Source: Glossina fuscipes (taxonomy: Eukaryota > Arthropoda > Insecta > Diptera > Glossinidae). From it: a stretch of 64,000 nucleotides of DNA. The DNA lies in assembly GCF_014805625.2 (NCBI RefSeq), contig NW_023998460.1, positions 1,248,093 to 1,312,092 on the forward strand. The letters run 5' to 3'. The number at the start of each line of letters is the position of its first letter. Within the stretch, counting starts at the first letter, position 1. The notes under the pieces are model-generated. The model worked only from the letters and a program-made list of their open reading frames with translations. It was not told the DNA's origin and did not search any database. Both the position numbers and the translations under genes were made by a program. Shown here in pieces: positions 1 through 12,257 of the stretch.

Positions 1-1195
1 AAATAAATAAACAAGTGTTCCTTAAGAAAATTGCAAAGATTTTGCACTTTTAAATTTATTCTGCACCAAAGAAAGTTTGATTAATTATAAGGAGAAAACG
101 TCATCGAAAACAAAAACAGAACGAAAACGACACATTTTGTTAAAGAAAAAAAAAAGGATTGATAATGAAGGGCTTGTTGATTGACACGGTCTTAATATCA
201 CATAGGTGTTGGCATAATCCTTCGATTTAATTAAAGTAACTAAATGATTCATTTTTGCCTCAGAAATTGCGCTTATTGTGGAAGAAAATTATCGAAAAGC
301 AAAGGACAGCATATGTAGAACGTTATTTTTTTTTCATGTAGAACGGGTACAGCCGTCGCATATAAAGTTAGTTAGAGATGCTTATCGCGAGAGCCTGTGC
401 AAATAATACACGTAAACCCATGTGATGCTGGGAATATAAAAAAAAAAAAAAAAAGGAAAAAAACCCTTGACACACAATGAACACTTACACATATAATTGA
501 TTAATTAGACTCCATTTATTAATGTTAACAACAAAATTTATAGTTAATAAGCCAGTGAAGCAGCATAAGATATTTGGAAAAAAAAAGAGGAATAATAAAT
601 ATATGAATGAATGCGAAAAACAAAAAAAGGGCTTTTAATTGGTTTATTACAACAAAGTCCTGAGGATTTATCGCCGCTTCCAGTGAAGCAGTCACCATCA
701 CCTTGTTACACCCCCAGCAACGAATCAGAGGGAGGTAATAAAATTGAAGGCAGAAGCAACAACAACAGCAACAACTTATCGGGAGCACTAGGATAGCTGC
801 AGCCGACAGTGAAAGCAGTGATATTCACCAAGTAAACGAACACTACCACCTTGCTTGTACTGTAAGTTATGTTATCTTTTCCTTTAAGCTATCCGATTTT
901 GTTGTTACCCATGTGTGGCTAAGCGTGCGCTGCCACCGCTGTGGCTGAGGTGTAGGGCGTGCACATGGTGGCCATGTAGGGCCGACGCTAGACGATGACC
1001 GACTGACTCACTGGCGACAGACGCACATCCGGAAACTGACCAGACCTTTTCGTTCATTTAGTTTGTTTTTTTATTATTTCATTCGTTTTATTTTATTTTT
1101 ATTTTATTTATTTTTTTTCTTTGTCTAAAGAAAAATTTTTAAATCCTCGGCGGCGAGGAAAAGAAAAAATTCAAGAGTTTCATGACAAAATATGA
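1..1195. other. non-genic AT-rich stretch with a GC-richer patch
   Basis: AT-rich sequence with homopolymer A and T runs (for example near 430-460 and 1060-1130). Positions 900-1030 are distinctly richer in G and C. A short open frame at 611-796 (+) encodes a Ser/Pro/Asn-rich peptide (LQQSPEDLSPLPVKQSPSP, then Asn runs) that could be a low-complexity exon, but no splice partner or family is recognised, so I do not call a gene. Confidence 0.3.
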
Positions 1196-1289
1196 ATGAA
1201 AATATCCTTCTGCTGTAAAGATGTGTCGATAACCATACTCAGATTCATCATATTATGCCGTACAATCTTGACAATACACTTTTCAGTAA

Positions 1290-1516
1290 GGGCACAATCA
1301 ATAAAGTCGATGCAGCATTTTACCCGTTTCAAATCTGGCGACACTAGTTTGGAACGTAAACCAGAAAGAGATCAACCAGCGAATTACGACGATCACATAC
1401 TTTTGACAGCCGTGGAAGGGGACGAAAGATTGTCTCGAATGCTGACCGACAGCAACAATGAGGGCCATTCACACATCGTGCCGCATATCAAAATGTTTGG
1501 AAAGAGATTGAAATAG
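1290..1516 (+). pseudogene. mariner-like transposase fragment (N-terminal DNA-binding part)
   Basis: The conceptual peptide carries FTRFKSGDTSLERKPERDQP followed by ANYDDHILLTAVEGDERLS and a degraded 'DxxxxxHSHIV' stretch. This is the layout of the second helix-turn-helix of mariner transposases (WF.RF.SGD.SLE...P..GRP...DD..L...VE.DPR.T...A....HSTI). It is known that this part binds the terminal repeats. The aromatic Trp expected before FTRF is His here, and the frame stops soon after the HTH with no DDE-type catalytic part downstream. No terminal repeats were located. It is an old dead fragment, unrelated in sequence to the much better preserved mariner at 29885-31135. Confidence 0.5.
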
Positions 1517-2033
1517 ATGATGGCCATCCTCCGGATTAATCATTTAGAAATGTTACTATTGAATTTTTATGTTTCGTTTTTTATAATAAATAGAATTCAA
1601 GTAACATTGGATCAGTGTTGTCCAGATTTTCGCAAAATCTATCTAAGAAAATAATGTGAACACTGAATTTAATTACGTAAACGAAATTCCAGAGATTGGA
1701 CCCATCAAATTTTCGTAAATGATAGTCGTTGGGCCCGATCGATAACCTAGCTTTTAAAGATGAATGAGGAATAAAATGACTATTCCGGAGAACGAATACT
1801 TTAATGAAAGATCATCGATCATGATTTATTTAAAATAGTTTCAATATTTGCAATAGACATTAGCGTTTTGAATTTTGGTTATGGGTTCAACTTGTTAACT
1901 ACTTAGTGCGTAAGTGATGCGAGGGGAAGAGGAGGCCTTTTCTTTGGTAGTTTGGGCCGGTCTACCGGCCGGACGACGACTACTTCACTCATCAGCGTTA
2001 TTATCCTTGTTACATTAGAAATATGAGTAGTAA
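1517..2033. other. no recognisable feature
   Basis: AT-rich spacer between the mariner scrap and the Tc1-like remnant; I see no coding similarity, repeat or RNA gene. Confidence 0.4.
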
Positions 2034-2500
2034 CTATAGATAAAAGTCCAACGCGCCATTAAAGGTTTTAAAGGCTGTGAACTTCACGAGCCATAGGAAT
2101 GAAATCAAAAGAGGCGCAGCTATGAGATTTATATGAACTCGAAAGGAAGGATCACATGCAGCACTACATATAAGTCCCTTAATTTTTTGATATAAAGTTA
2201 TCTTCTTAGAATTTGATTGTTTCCACAATACCAAGTTTGTCCGCACTTTCTTTCAAATTTCAAAACCTCTTTGTTTAGAATGCCATCCGTAAACTCCAAT
2301 TTTCCGACTTCACTGGCTCCAATGCATACCCACACTATAACATTATCATTGCTATGCTAGGCTGTTGGCACAAGAATGTAATAGGAAACATCTTAATGGA
2401 GCGGCGTTACATTTGGTCTCATCAGCAAATGCAACGAAATGAATTAAGAAACTTATATCGGCGGGAGCCGAATCTGGCATACCCACCGCTCAAAATAGTG
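2034..2500 (-). mobile_element. Tc1-like DNA transposon remnant
   Basis: Reading the minus strand from about 2340 gives VWVCIGASEVGKLEFTDGIL followed by a stretch resembling 'LNILKESADKLGI..' and 'FYQDN', which is the central DDE catalytic region of Tc1-family transposases (VWGCIS..GVG.L.FIDG......L...L..S..KLG....FQQDN). The frame is interrupted by several shifts, and only the middle of the protein is present. No terminal inverted repeats were found. The assignment rests on my recognition of the family motif order, not on a search; a Bari/Topi/Minos-type assignment is not possible from this. Confidence 0.4.
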
Positions 2501-4043
2501 AAAAAAACAAAATTTAATCACTTATAACTTTGTGTGGGCTTGCAGGATGTCTTTCATTTGTACATTTTTATTCCGATCGATTTGCCTCGTTTTTAATACC
2601 AACCAGCGTACAGAGACTTGCAATGTTTTCACTACATTTGAAGCCGATATCTTCATTTTTGAGACCAGGAGAGTGCAAACAATACACACCACACAGGCGG
2701 ATAGACATGGCTAAATCAACTCAGAATTTGACGCTGATCATGAATATATGTACTTCATAGAGTCTCTGAAGCTTCCTTTTGGATGTTACATACATTATGG
2801 GAAATCCACATCTTACAGTGGTGTGCATAAAACAGACACGTGTTTTATCGCAATTTCTACTTGTCTAGTGGAATAATGTTTTGTTTACTTTTTTTATATT
2901 TTAACATGCATTGCCTAATAGTACAAAATAGTAAAATACATTTTTATGTTTGAAAAATGAGCTAGGATTAGTAAGCGTTTAATTTTTGACGATCGAAAAA
3001 ACCCAATATTAATGACACTTACTGTACATATGTAAATATATGTAAATGAGGAAGTACCATTTCTTAGTACGGTAAATAATTTTTAGTTAAATGATCTGGT
3101 ATGTAAGTAATGAAACCGTAACGATTTGCTGAAATATAGCACTTCAATGCCTGTGCATACATACGCGTATATTTATTCGTATGTGCAAACATGCGTATAT
3201 GCTTAATCAATATTTCCTTCTCTACGGCGAGTGTTTATAACTTGTTAACACATCGCCAAAGCAGTAGCTGTGAAACATTCACATGCAAAATAAATGTACA
3301 ATTTAAGATAAAAACAATTATAATTATGCAACTAAGCCCCTTAGATATACATTAGCTCTTTGCACCCAAAAGTTCTTGTTGCGACATTATTCTGTTTATA
3401 CCCATAAATCAAGCCGAAAAGTACACTTTTTTTTCTTTAAAGCCTTTTACAGTTAACTTGGATGGATTTATTGTTTTGTCTTGTTTAGTCCAGTTTAAAG
3501 GTTGTTATTGTTCAAAAGTGTCACATTAATTTAATTTTTATGTTTTTATGCCATTAAAGCAAACGTACTGTAAAACGTAGCGCAGAAAGGCGTACGATCA
3601 CTTGCGATATACGTACGCTCGTATGTATTTTGTGTTTTGACAATTTTTATTAACAACTTTGGCTTTGAGATAAATAAATAGAAAAAAAGCAAAAATGAAA
3701 CAATTCTCAAGCACTTGGGAAATCTAGAAAATATATATTTATTTATTTATTTATTTTTGTTTCGCATTGGCGCTTTCTGTACATTGACCCAATTCGACCA
3801 CTTAATTTGACACGCTTTTAGATTAGCAAGCGACACAAGTATTTAACCAGTTAACTATTTCGATTTCTCTGGAAAATGCGAATCTAATAGCGATGACAAG
3901 TGTACTCGTCAAACACAGGGTATGTGAAAATAAAATTAGATTGTAGTGAAATCAGTTTTATTTGTTTATTTTAACACTCACATTTAAATTAATCACATAA
4001 ATATTTTAATTATGAACGAAAAAACATGAGAAATTAATGTATT
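2501..4043. other. no recognisable gene; short TTTA microsatellite
   Basis: AT-rich sequence. A (TTTA)n tract sits at about 3738-3756. Open frames in 2530-2760 show no recognisable domain. No RNA gene or TE protein similarity was seen. Confidence 0.4.
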
Positions 4044-4110
4044 AATGTCTCTTTTTTAGTCTAAGAATTCAATTCATTAGTCTAAAATTACAATAATAAT
4101 AATAATACTT
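4044..4110 (+). repeat. 67-bp 3'-end copy of the I-type element of 12258-14040, with (TAA)n tail
   Basis: The stretch from 'aatgtctc' through 'agtctaag' to 'tctaaaatta' followed by five AAT units matches, almost base for base, the reverse complement of 12258-12325, the 3' end of the I-type element on the minus strand. Both end in short (TAA)n runs, the tail known for I elements. This copy therefore consists of only the last ~65 bp of the retrotransposon, an extreme 5' truncation. Confidence 0.65.
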
Positions 4111-4776
4111 TAATTTGCTATTAGAGAATGGAATTGAGCAAAAAGAAAGCAACAGTCCGACATATACATAAACGATTCCTTGAGCAGATGATAGAATAAA
4201 AACAAAAGTGTGCAAGGAAATGCGAAAAATCATTTGTATTATATACGTTTTCTTTTTATAATTATTAATTTATATATTTTATTTTATTTATAAATAAAAT
4301 TCAGCTAACCTTAAGTAAGTGCCAAATTCGATTGGCTCTTAGAGATAAATCTTAAGCTAAGTGTTATTAATAAGGATTAAAAAGTGAAAAAATATACTTC
4401 AACTTTCGAACCCTATGATCATAACGAGATTAGAAGCTAATGTCGATACGGCATAATAGGCAAAGCGTGCGTACTTCGGAGTAAGTTTTTAACGAATCCG
4501 ATGTCAAGATTAAACTGTAGATATCATTAAGATTTTTCAAAGGACTCTAAAAGGATTGAAAAGCTCGTAATTATAGACTAAGGTTTATAAAAGTTCCAAA
4601 GGAAGCGGCTCGGGACATTGAAAGTTATCTTTCCAAGTAATGGCAGCGAAACGATAGCACCGTTTATTAACTTTATTAAGAAAGAAAGATAGAAGATAAG
4701 TCTAAGTTTTTTAATGGTAAGTTTTTAAGTTTTGCAATAGCAAGGTTGGCAAAAGCAATCTATTTTTGTAAGGAGG

Positions 4777-5277
4777 TTAAGAAACAAACCTAAAGGCAAA
4801 GAGAAGGAATTGCTTTTGAACGGATTCTATCGAATCTACATAGCGCCTATAAGAAAGAGGCCACACAACAGACGCATATTCAAGTATTGGTCTCACTAAA
4901 CTCATATACAGTCCTTTCGTAATGGAAAGTTCGTGAAGTTGGTTTGACCACAGTTTAATAAAACCAAGCACTACCCTAGCTTTATTTACAGAGCGATTGA
5001 ATAATTGAACGAATCTACATTTTCCAATTTTTGTGAATCAATGAAATAATCATGAAAATTAAAAATGAAAATGAATGAAAATGTAAACTTTTACAGCTAC
5101 ATTTTTCAAATTTAGTTTCAATAAATTTAAAGAGCACCACGTAACCAGGTTGTCTAAGGAATAGTGAAGGAGATACGAGTGCGATTCCAAGGAAAAAGAA
5201 GAAAACAGTTTAACATTGTCGGCGTACATTAAGATATAATTGGACTTACTCACCGAAAAGAGATCACCTGACGTCAC
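4777..5277 (-). pseudogene. reverse transcriptase palm/C-terminal remnant of copy A
   Basis: Minus-strand peptide at 5059-5277 contains MYADNVKLFSSFSLES, the RT catalytic block in which the second Asp of the usual YADD is Asn. The piece at 4777-4971 contains SITKGLYMSLVRPILEYASV, the conserved C-terminal segment of CR1/Jockey-group enzymes. The two lie in different frames, with stops between. It corresponds to the 33270-34080 segment of the plus-strand copy. Confidence 0.65.
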
Positions 5278-6398
5278 AGGAAACTGATCAGGGTTGATGG
5301 AGTAAAAAAAACCTTAAACGATCTATTATGGAGATCAGAGCTTATCCTTGTAGCGAAAACTATTTGCTCAGTAACAATTCTTTCAAACAATTGGTTAAGA
5401 CCCTCAATTTGGCTCAATGCTTCTATAGTTCTGGACCAGATGTCTTCCTCTATCTGTGTGAATTGAAATAAACAAAGTGCTCTTTCAAAACACTAGAAAA
5501 AGACGCTCCTTCAAAGAAAAATTAAAAATATTTGAGATAACACCACTTAACTTCCCAGAGCATGACTTGAGTATACATGACAGGCTGCTATCAGGCCTAG
5601 GCGCACAACTATATTTAAGTAACCTTAAACCTTACAATTTGTCTCGAACTGAAATGATTAAATACGAAATCGAGATCGAGTTTGACATTTGATATGCATA
5701 ATTATCAATTAAGTCGGAATCACGATTAGACAAATTTCAACGGAAGTTTTTAACAAAGAGATTCGAGTTTTGAATGTCATCGGAGGAATCGATAAGGGAT
5801 AAGTGGATATGCTTCTTTTAGTAGTAATTGAATCTGAAATAATTGAATCTATGTCTCACCGAAGAGTATTCGTACGTAGGTCCACTTTTTATATACATCT
5901 CGAAAAGTTGGTTTTTCTTACTTCTATAATATTTAATTACTTTATTCACGATGGCAGGTAAATGCTTTGAAAGGGCAGTTGTCTGAACGGGACGGATGGA
6001 GAAATAAGTAAGTTTAATTCATTATAGAAAGGGAATATTAGAGTTTCCATATTTCCCGCAGTAAAATTAAGCGTAATCTGTGAAAGATAAGATTTAAACA
6101 GTATTATATTGGCTTCGTTCAATTATATTATGTACTTGGGCACAAGGGTTTTAACATTATTAGTACACGGCCATCCCCTTCGTAATGAAAGGACAAACAA
6201 ATTGCTAATACGGATCCTCAGGGAAATTAAAGGTGTATAGGGATTTGCAACTATCTCTGGCAAATTAGTAAAGCCAATCTGTCATTATGGTTAGAAGAAC
6301 AATGTGAAGTAAGTTTGGCAATAAATTGGACGTCGCGAGGAGTTGGAAATTTAAATGACCAGGACAGAAAGGCAGGTGACATGGCAATTGCCACACCA

Positions 6399-6952
6399 CT
6401 ACCAGTACGATCTGATAGATGTTTTCTGAAAATATGAAAAGTGTTGGCGAAAAGCTCCGGCGTTTGGTGATCCGGCATAATCATGGTTCAGTAAAAGCAA
6501 AACAGTGCTCACTAAATTTAGGCAGTTAAACTGAATTTTGCAGTTACTGGGTATTAGGAAACATTTAGTTTTTACAGGAGGAAGAACTGTAGAATTAAAG
6601 TTGCAAGGCCTATCCCGCGGAGTAAATTTCTTTATTAAGGATCCTCGTGGCCACAGAGATTTGCTTAACAAAACAACAGTATTTTCCATCGGAAGTAAAG
6701 TTTTAAACGAAGAGATAGCTCTAGTTAGAAATGAAGACAAATTAGACATGGTAACACGATTAAGACTAACGGATGAAAGGCTTTTGCAGCAAGATAACTT
6801 TTTACGTTATCGCTTGGAGTGTCCGGTGCCAGACTTGACTCAAATATTGCTTTCTGAGGCGGAAATGCTGTCAATGATGAGACAAACAGCATTCGTATTA
6901 GAGACATTAGTCTTTGAAGCATTATGAGCCAAGGGTTGAGAATTTTGAGCAA
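6399..6952 (-). pseudogene. ORF1 C-terminal and ORF1/ORF2 junction remnant of copy A
   Basis: The minus-strand peptide at 6725-6952 carries PQKAIFESSLAPDTPSDNVK followed by SYLAAKAF, equivalent to PRKAIFVTRLALETSVDNIK...SYLAAK in the 18775-19584 ORF1. The next piece (6399-6749) carries SSFKTLLPMENTVVLLSKSL, equivalent to the SSFKILVPTENSDMLLNKPL block in the copy at 31394-31651. Frame changes interrupt the protein. The domain is an ORF1 RNA-binding-type segment of unknown exact fold. Confidence 0.55.
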
Positions 6953-7300
6953 ATAAGTTAGGTAGAGAGAAAAATTTATTAGTTTTGTATTTATTTCTCT
7001 GAGGCTTGAGTTAAATGGGACTCTCTGGAGGAGAAGCCACCTAAGTTTTCGATGTTATTTAAAAGAGATGGGCTGGGCAAACAAGGGTATATGCAAAGCG
7101 AAAGATGAAGTACAGCAAGCTAAGCTACAAGTTTGTATTTTTTGTGCTGAAGGAGAAGATGAGTGCTGTAGAGAGCGTACATCGCCGTACATCGTTTTAA
7201 TTTTTGAAAATTTTCCGCAAAATGACACGATCTCTTTATTTATTTCTGGAAAACCGTCCCTTGCCTCCATGAAAACTTTATCGAAAAACGAATTTGAAAA

Positions 7301-9514
7301 CAAATGTACTCGTCAAAAACAGTTTACCTGTTAAACGCAATCTAACTGAAAGCTTGCTTGTGTAGCGAGTTTTCCAGTTTTCTTTTCTTCTTGAAACACA
7401 CTAATGAATTAAAAATTAATAGAAAGCTTATAATAACCAGTATTCAACATATGTTTCTGTATTTCTACGCCACGGATTTTTATTAGCAAAATATTTCTTT
7501 AATATTTCTGATTTAGTTTATTTTTTTGCTTTTACTTTTTTTTCCTGTATTTAAAAGAAATAGTCTCTTATCTCCGCAAAAGCTCACGTTACGGTTGTCT
7601 CTGTGCTTCGGAAATTGGAAAATTCTTCTATATTAACAAATAAGTAAACCAGGCCAACGTATTCTCTATCCAAATAATTATTTGGATCCGTTTGCAATTT
7701 TCTAAATGATTTGCGTTATGTTACAACTATGCTTCGTATATTTTACTTACTTTCAATAATTTTTTATTGTGGAATCAAGCTGAAGGAAAATCAACTGTCA
7801 TTGCAAAAGACAGCATTTATTAGTGTTGCGGTCGTTAACTGCTGCTTTGGATGATATTTTTTTTAAAGCAATAGAAAGGTTGAATGAGATATAGGAAATG
7901 GATAGAAGCTTCTAAACGAAATGATTAGAAGTGAAACTTCCCCCAGGCTAAAAAAGGCAACTTGAGTTGGATTTAGTGTCAAATGCATAAAATGATATGC
8001 GATTTGTGTATTTTATTCTTAAAATTGAGGGTACTACATCATTCATCTACCTTCTGTCACAGCAACTGAAATAATAAATTTAATTAATATATAATTGTAA
8101 TATTTTTTCTCACGTACTATTCACTTTTGCAATATATCTTTCAAAAGGCAATGAAGAAAAAACGCCCAAAATCAAACTTTTGCATTTAAATAAAAACAAA
8201 ATTAGTTTAATTAACTATTATGCCCGTCAACTAATCATTTGTAAGTAAGATCTGAGGGGTGGAACAACATAACAAATAAAAAATAAAATCAAAATAGTTT
8301 TCAATTTAATAAAAAAAAAAAAAAAAAAAACAATCATTTTAAACAAGTTATTATCTGCATATCGATTTGTGCAAAGATTGCAAATGTTGATCATTGAAAT
8401 ATGATATCAAATGTTCACCTGCAGAAGTATAGTATTTAAATGTAAAAACTTTTCATTCATATTCGTTTAGGGCATTAAATAATTTCTGAAAATTTTCAAA
8501 CGCAAAGCCTTGAATTTTAATTTATGTAAAACACAAATTTCTTGTTTGTTCATTTGTTATAAATTTAGTTAAGAAAATGAATAGGTGAACAACCAGAAAC
8601 AGCACATTTTCACACTAAACTAGTATAAGAGTCAGTTTTTTAAGTTATGGTTTCCAATAAACTGTTTCAAAAAGCATGTTAAAAATATATATATAATTTA
8701 TTGTTTGAAGTGATACGAATTATCATAAAAACGAGAACTACTTTAATAAATACATTTTGATCAGCATCACTAACGACAGCATTTACTAAATCCCAAAGTC
8801 AAATTCATATTATTTCAAATTACAAAAATTATTATACGACATGATAAAAAAAGCATATCGACTCATTATTTGGAGTTACACATGTTTTGAAGTAATATTA
8901 ATCAATTATAATAACTATATATTGCTCACTCCAGCTCGGACTTCGGTGCCTACACATCTTTGGAAGTCGATCAGCAAAAATTGTAAAAAAATATTAACTT
9001 TTAATTTTTTCGAATTGAAAACGTATATCCTAATAACTGTCGATAAGGAATTTAGCCATAGCATTATTAACGTACTTTTTATATAAGAATTGAATATCTC
9101 TTGGGCTCATTTAACGAATAATTCGAAAGTAACAATGCAACAAACGACAACAAATTTTCGATTGTCCCTAGCCAATCATTTTTCCGGAGTGGACCTAAAG
9201 GGGTAAGCCTAAAAGCCTAATACACATGGGCTTTTAGCTCCCTTAATTCAAACAATTCTATCACTATCAAGTAATTTTTTTATTTTCTACAAGATACATG
9301 TTTTAAGATTGAATAAAATATGCGTTAAGACGAAATTATGAATAGGCGATCATAAAAAAATTTCGTTTGAGTTGATTGCTTCCAATGTATCCAGCTTAAA
9401 TGCTTCATAATGCTTTAAAGCTTCATAAGCGAGAAAAGACTTTATGTGACAACAGTTCAGTAGTGTCTGCATAAATGCTTCTACCTGCGTCTTTCAAATT
9501 ATTTTTGGAAACCT
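7301..9514. other. no recognisable gene
   Basis: AT-rich sequence without coding similarity that I can recognise. A 19-20-base A run at about 8311-8330 could be a retrotransposon tail, but the sequence before it shows no element I know. Confidence 0.4.
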
Positions 9515-10320
9515 TCGAAAAATTTTTATAAAAACTAAGCTTGATAATCTTTATATTACGAAAAGGCTTTACATGTGTTTGGTTAGCCCCATACTTGAGT
9601 ATGCCTCTGTTGTGTGGTCTCCTTCATATGGGTGCTACGTAGATTCAATTGAATTTGTTCAAAAACAATGCTGTTTGCCGTTAGGAATTTGGGTTGGGAC
9701 CCGATTACCCCTCTTCCACCCTATAAAAATAGGTTGCTTCTGTTATCAGTACCGTCACTGGAGAAACGTAGATTTGTTCTTGGGATTTCCTTCGTAATCA
9801 AATTAGTAAATGGTACAATTGACTCGCCGCATTACTTCGTAAGATAGGCCTCAATGTCGCTAACCGCTTCTCTAGGCACTTTATCTTGATAAAGCTTAGT
9901 CAATGCAAATATAATTACGAACGGTTTAACCCGCTCAGAGTTGTTTGCAAGAACCTAAATGACCTCTATCAGTTACTCTCATTATCGGACTCTTTAAAGT
10001 CCATTAAAGCAACATTGCTTAATACGCGCGATTTACCTATGTCGTACTTGAACTACCTTTTAACCTTAAAAAGTCATTATGAGTCGAAAATTAATGGCTT
10101 AGGGGTTCACTTGCAATTTGGTCCTGTACCGGTTGTGGATGTGGCTCTATGCTAGTTGTGTACATGCTTTTTTTTTTTTTCCTTTTTATTTGTTTTATTG
10201 TAAGTTTTAATATTAATTAATTTAGGATTTACTTTAAGAGTCAATTGAACTCTACTGCCATATTGTTTTAGTTGAGTTTCTTGTATAAGTGGAATAAATA
10301 AATAAATAAATAAATAAATA
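9515..10320 (+). mobile_element. CR1/Jockey-type non-LTR retrotransposon, 5'-truncated copy B
   Basis: The sequence begins within the RT C-terminal region (ITKRLYMCLVSPILEYASVV-like, then VWSPSYGCYVDSIEFVQKQ) and runs through the 3' UTR to a clean tail of about seven AAAT units at 10292-10320. The same segments occur in copies A and C on the other strand. Only the last ~0.8 kb of the element is present, the usual result of incomplete target-primed reverse transcription. The C-terminal tail of the enzyme continues at about 9886-10155 in another frame (FNPLRVVCKNLNDLYQLLSL). Confidence 0.75.
9573..10155 (+). pseudogene. RT C-terminal remnant of copy B
   Basis: Two plus-strand open pieces in different frames (9573-9797 and 9886-10155) together cover the C-terminal end of the ORF2 protein, including the conserved Leu-Glu-Tyr-Ala-Ser-Val-Val-Trp block and a stretch ending just before the 3' UTR. 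A stop and a shift between them show loss of function. Confidence 0.6.
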
Positions 10321-11229
10321 TGTATGTACTTTAGAAAAACCCAACTACAATATTATATACAATATATTTGCAGCAACTAAGGCAGACGCATTCAAATTCT
10401 TTAGCTCTAAATTTTCACGCGTTATTTTAAATGGAAAATAATTATCAACAGCAATAAACTTTCTTGGCGTCTTCTTTAACTAAATACATGTAATATTCGT
10501 TCAAATAATTAAAAAAGTTTCACATATATTCAAAACAAATACTCACTCCAATTATTAATGAAAAAACTTTTCCAAACTTTGATAGCTTTTTTTTATTGAG
10601 ATATCTAACTGTCCATCATGTTAGCAACAGTTCTTCTGCCGCTTTCACTACAAGCAATTTTTCAAATTTTACGAAATTGATGATAAGCAAACATAAAACC
10701 TGAAAAAAAAACTTGAAAAGTGAATATAAATTTTTTGCACTTTGTTTCGTCTGTTGTTAATTTAATATATTGTTTGCACTTGCCTCCGTCATTGTTGCTA
10801 TATGTTTGTGATTTTTCGAAAGAAAAAAAAAGATAATTTAATGCTTCAGGTGGCTTTGAATTTGCCTATATATCTTGGCAATTTCGGTGTTGTGTGAACT
10901 GCAGAAAACACAAATTTCTCAGACTAAACAATAAGCAATTGCAACTGCTAAGTTATTGAACTTGAAGATGTATTAAAACTATAAGCAAAAAGTAAAATTT
11001 TGGAAACAAATGCAGTTAATATGCCTAAACAAATTTACAAAAAATTGTTTTAGAATAACTCTTATCTTACTCTCCTAGACCAACATTTTACTCTGGCATT
11101 ACCATTATAATTTTTTTTCGCAAACATTAAAAGTCCTTCAAGTCAGAAGTATTATGAACGGGTCAAAATTTTGTTTTACATTCTTTAAAGTGATGGAGAA
11201 AGTTTTCTTAGCTAATCGTTTTTTGGTTT
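10321..11229. other. no recognisable feature
   Basis: AT-rich sequence with no open frame of note and no similarity that I recognise to the element families of this window. Confidence 0.4.
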
Positions 11230-11800
11230 AATTTATTTTTTATTTATTTAAATTAGATACAATTGGGAATTCCACTAATATTAACCCTTTCCAAGAAAAC
11301 GATAACGCCTCACGATGTCATACAAAGAAAGATAAGTCGATTCGCAGTAATCTGTTTTAGGAGGTCATTATAACAGTTGTAACTCGGTGACTTGACAACA
11401 GATGGGTATTCTAGAAACGGGTTTACTTACGAAGCATATATGCGCTTAGAAATGTGTAGATCTTTAAATCCTTTAATCATCTTTTGAAGAGACCTAAGAA
11501 AAATTTAGCCTTGTTCACAAAAGCGTCTACGGAGGAGATTAAACATCAAATATAACACCTAAATTTCTAAAATCCACAACATTTTCGAGCATATACTTAT
11601 TAAAATGATGTAAAATTCGCCCTCCACGAAAAGGAGAATTGCTTGTATTTTTAGATTCAGGGTCATTGGCCAAGCACTAAGAGTGCAAATTTTCTAGATC
11701 AGTCAGTAAACAGGCCTGATCTGTTGCCCTAAAAGAAAGAGAGATTTTTCCGTCGTCAGCAACCAATACGCGTTATAAGAAACTCTGTCAAACACTTTAG
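11230..11800 (-). mobile_element. degenerate Jockey-group non-LTR remnant
   Basis: A (TTTAT)-rich tail at 11232-11252 marks the 3' end of a minus-strand element. Upstream on that strand the translation shows LENVVDFRNLGVIFDV, matching the LEDVDSITDLGVLFD block of copies C and D, and earlier VADDGKISLSFRATDQACLL, the region following the RT YADD motif. Divergence is higher than among copies A-D, so it is a different or older family. Frames are broken. Confidence 0.5.
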
Positions 11801-12257
11801 AGATTTCCTTATGTTCCGAGAAGACTTGGAACATATTACAGCTTAGCTCCAAAAAATCTCTTCATAAGCAAACTATGTTGGTAAAATAATCGACCTTATT
11901 ACTAACGTCATTCTTTTTGACATTGCAGATTTAAGTAATTCGAATAACACACTTAATTTTGGTATATTTCTATAATTAACAATAGAGGTTGTAGGACGAT
12001 TAGTGTAAAAAGAAACTATCTTTCCAAATATGTGGAAAATCCCTATTTATTAAACAATTGTTAAATTGCAGAAAATGTTCAGCGAGGAGAATGTAGCATG
12101 AATCTCTTTTGCCAACAAAACAGCAGCTGAATCGAGCAGTTTTTGTAATGGTACTTATCGATTAAAGAGGACGAAGCAGAAGACGACTTCCCAAAGCAAT
12201 CACCAAAAAGCTTAGTTATCTTTTCCGAACTTAGAGATTCAATATTTTCGTATTGCA
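11801..12257. other. no recognisable feature
   Basis: Spacer between two retrotransposon remnants. It may include more of the 11230-11800 element, but I cannot read a conserved motif in it. Confidence 0.3.

Larger units (their letters stand above)
4262..7300 (-). mobile_element. CR1/Jockey-type non-LTR retrotransposon, degenerate copy A
   Basis: The minus strand contains, in 5' to 3' order, ORF1-like sequence (about 6730-7300), endonuclease-like remnants (about 6250-6730), reverse transcriptase pieces (about 5050-5700) and the RT C-terminal region (4777-4971, with SLVRPILEYASVVWPLSYR). All regions run parallel to the better copy at 15546-20040, including untranslated stretches such as the 3' UTR around 4300-4370. 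The 3' end is an A/T-rich tract near 4262-4290, equivalent to the (AAAT)n tail of the family. Frames are broken throughout, so the copy is dead. Its 5' end falls within ORF1. Confidence 0.7.

Noticed and set aside
3738..3756. (TTTA)n tract as tail of another minus-strand CR1/Jockey copy
   Set aside because: The sequence that should be the 3' UTR next to it does not resemble copies A-C, so it is listed only as a microsatellite.
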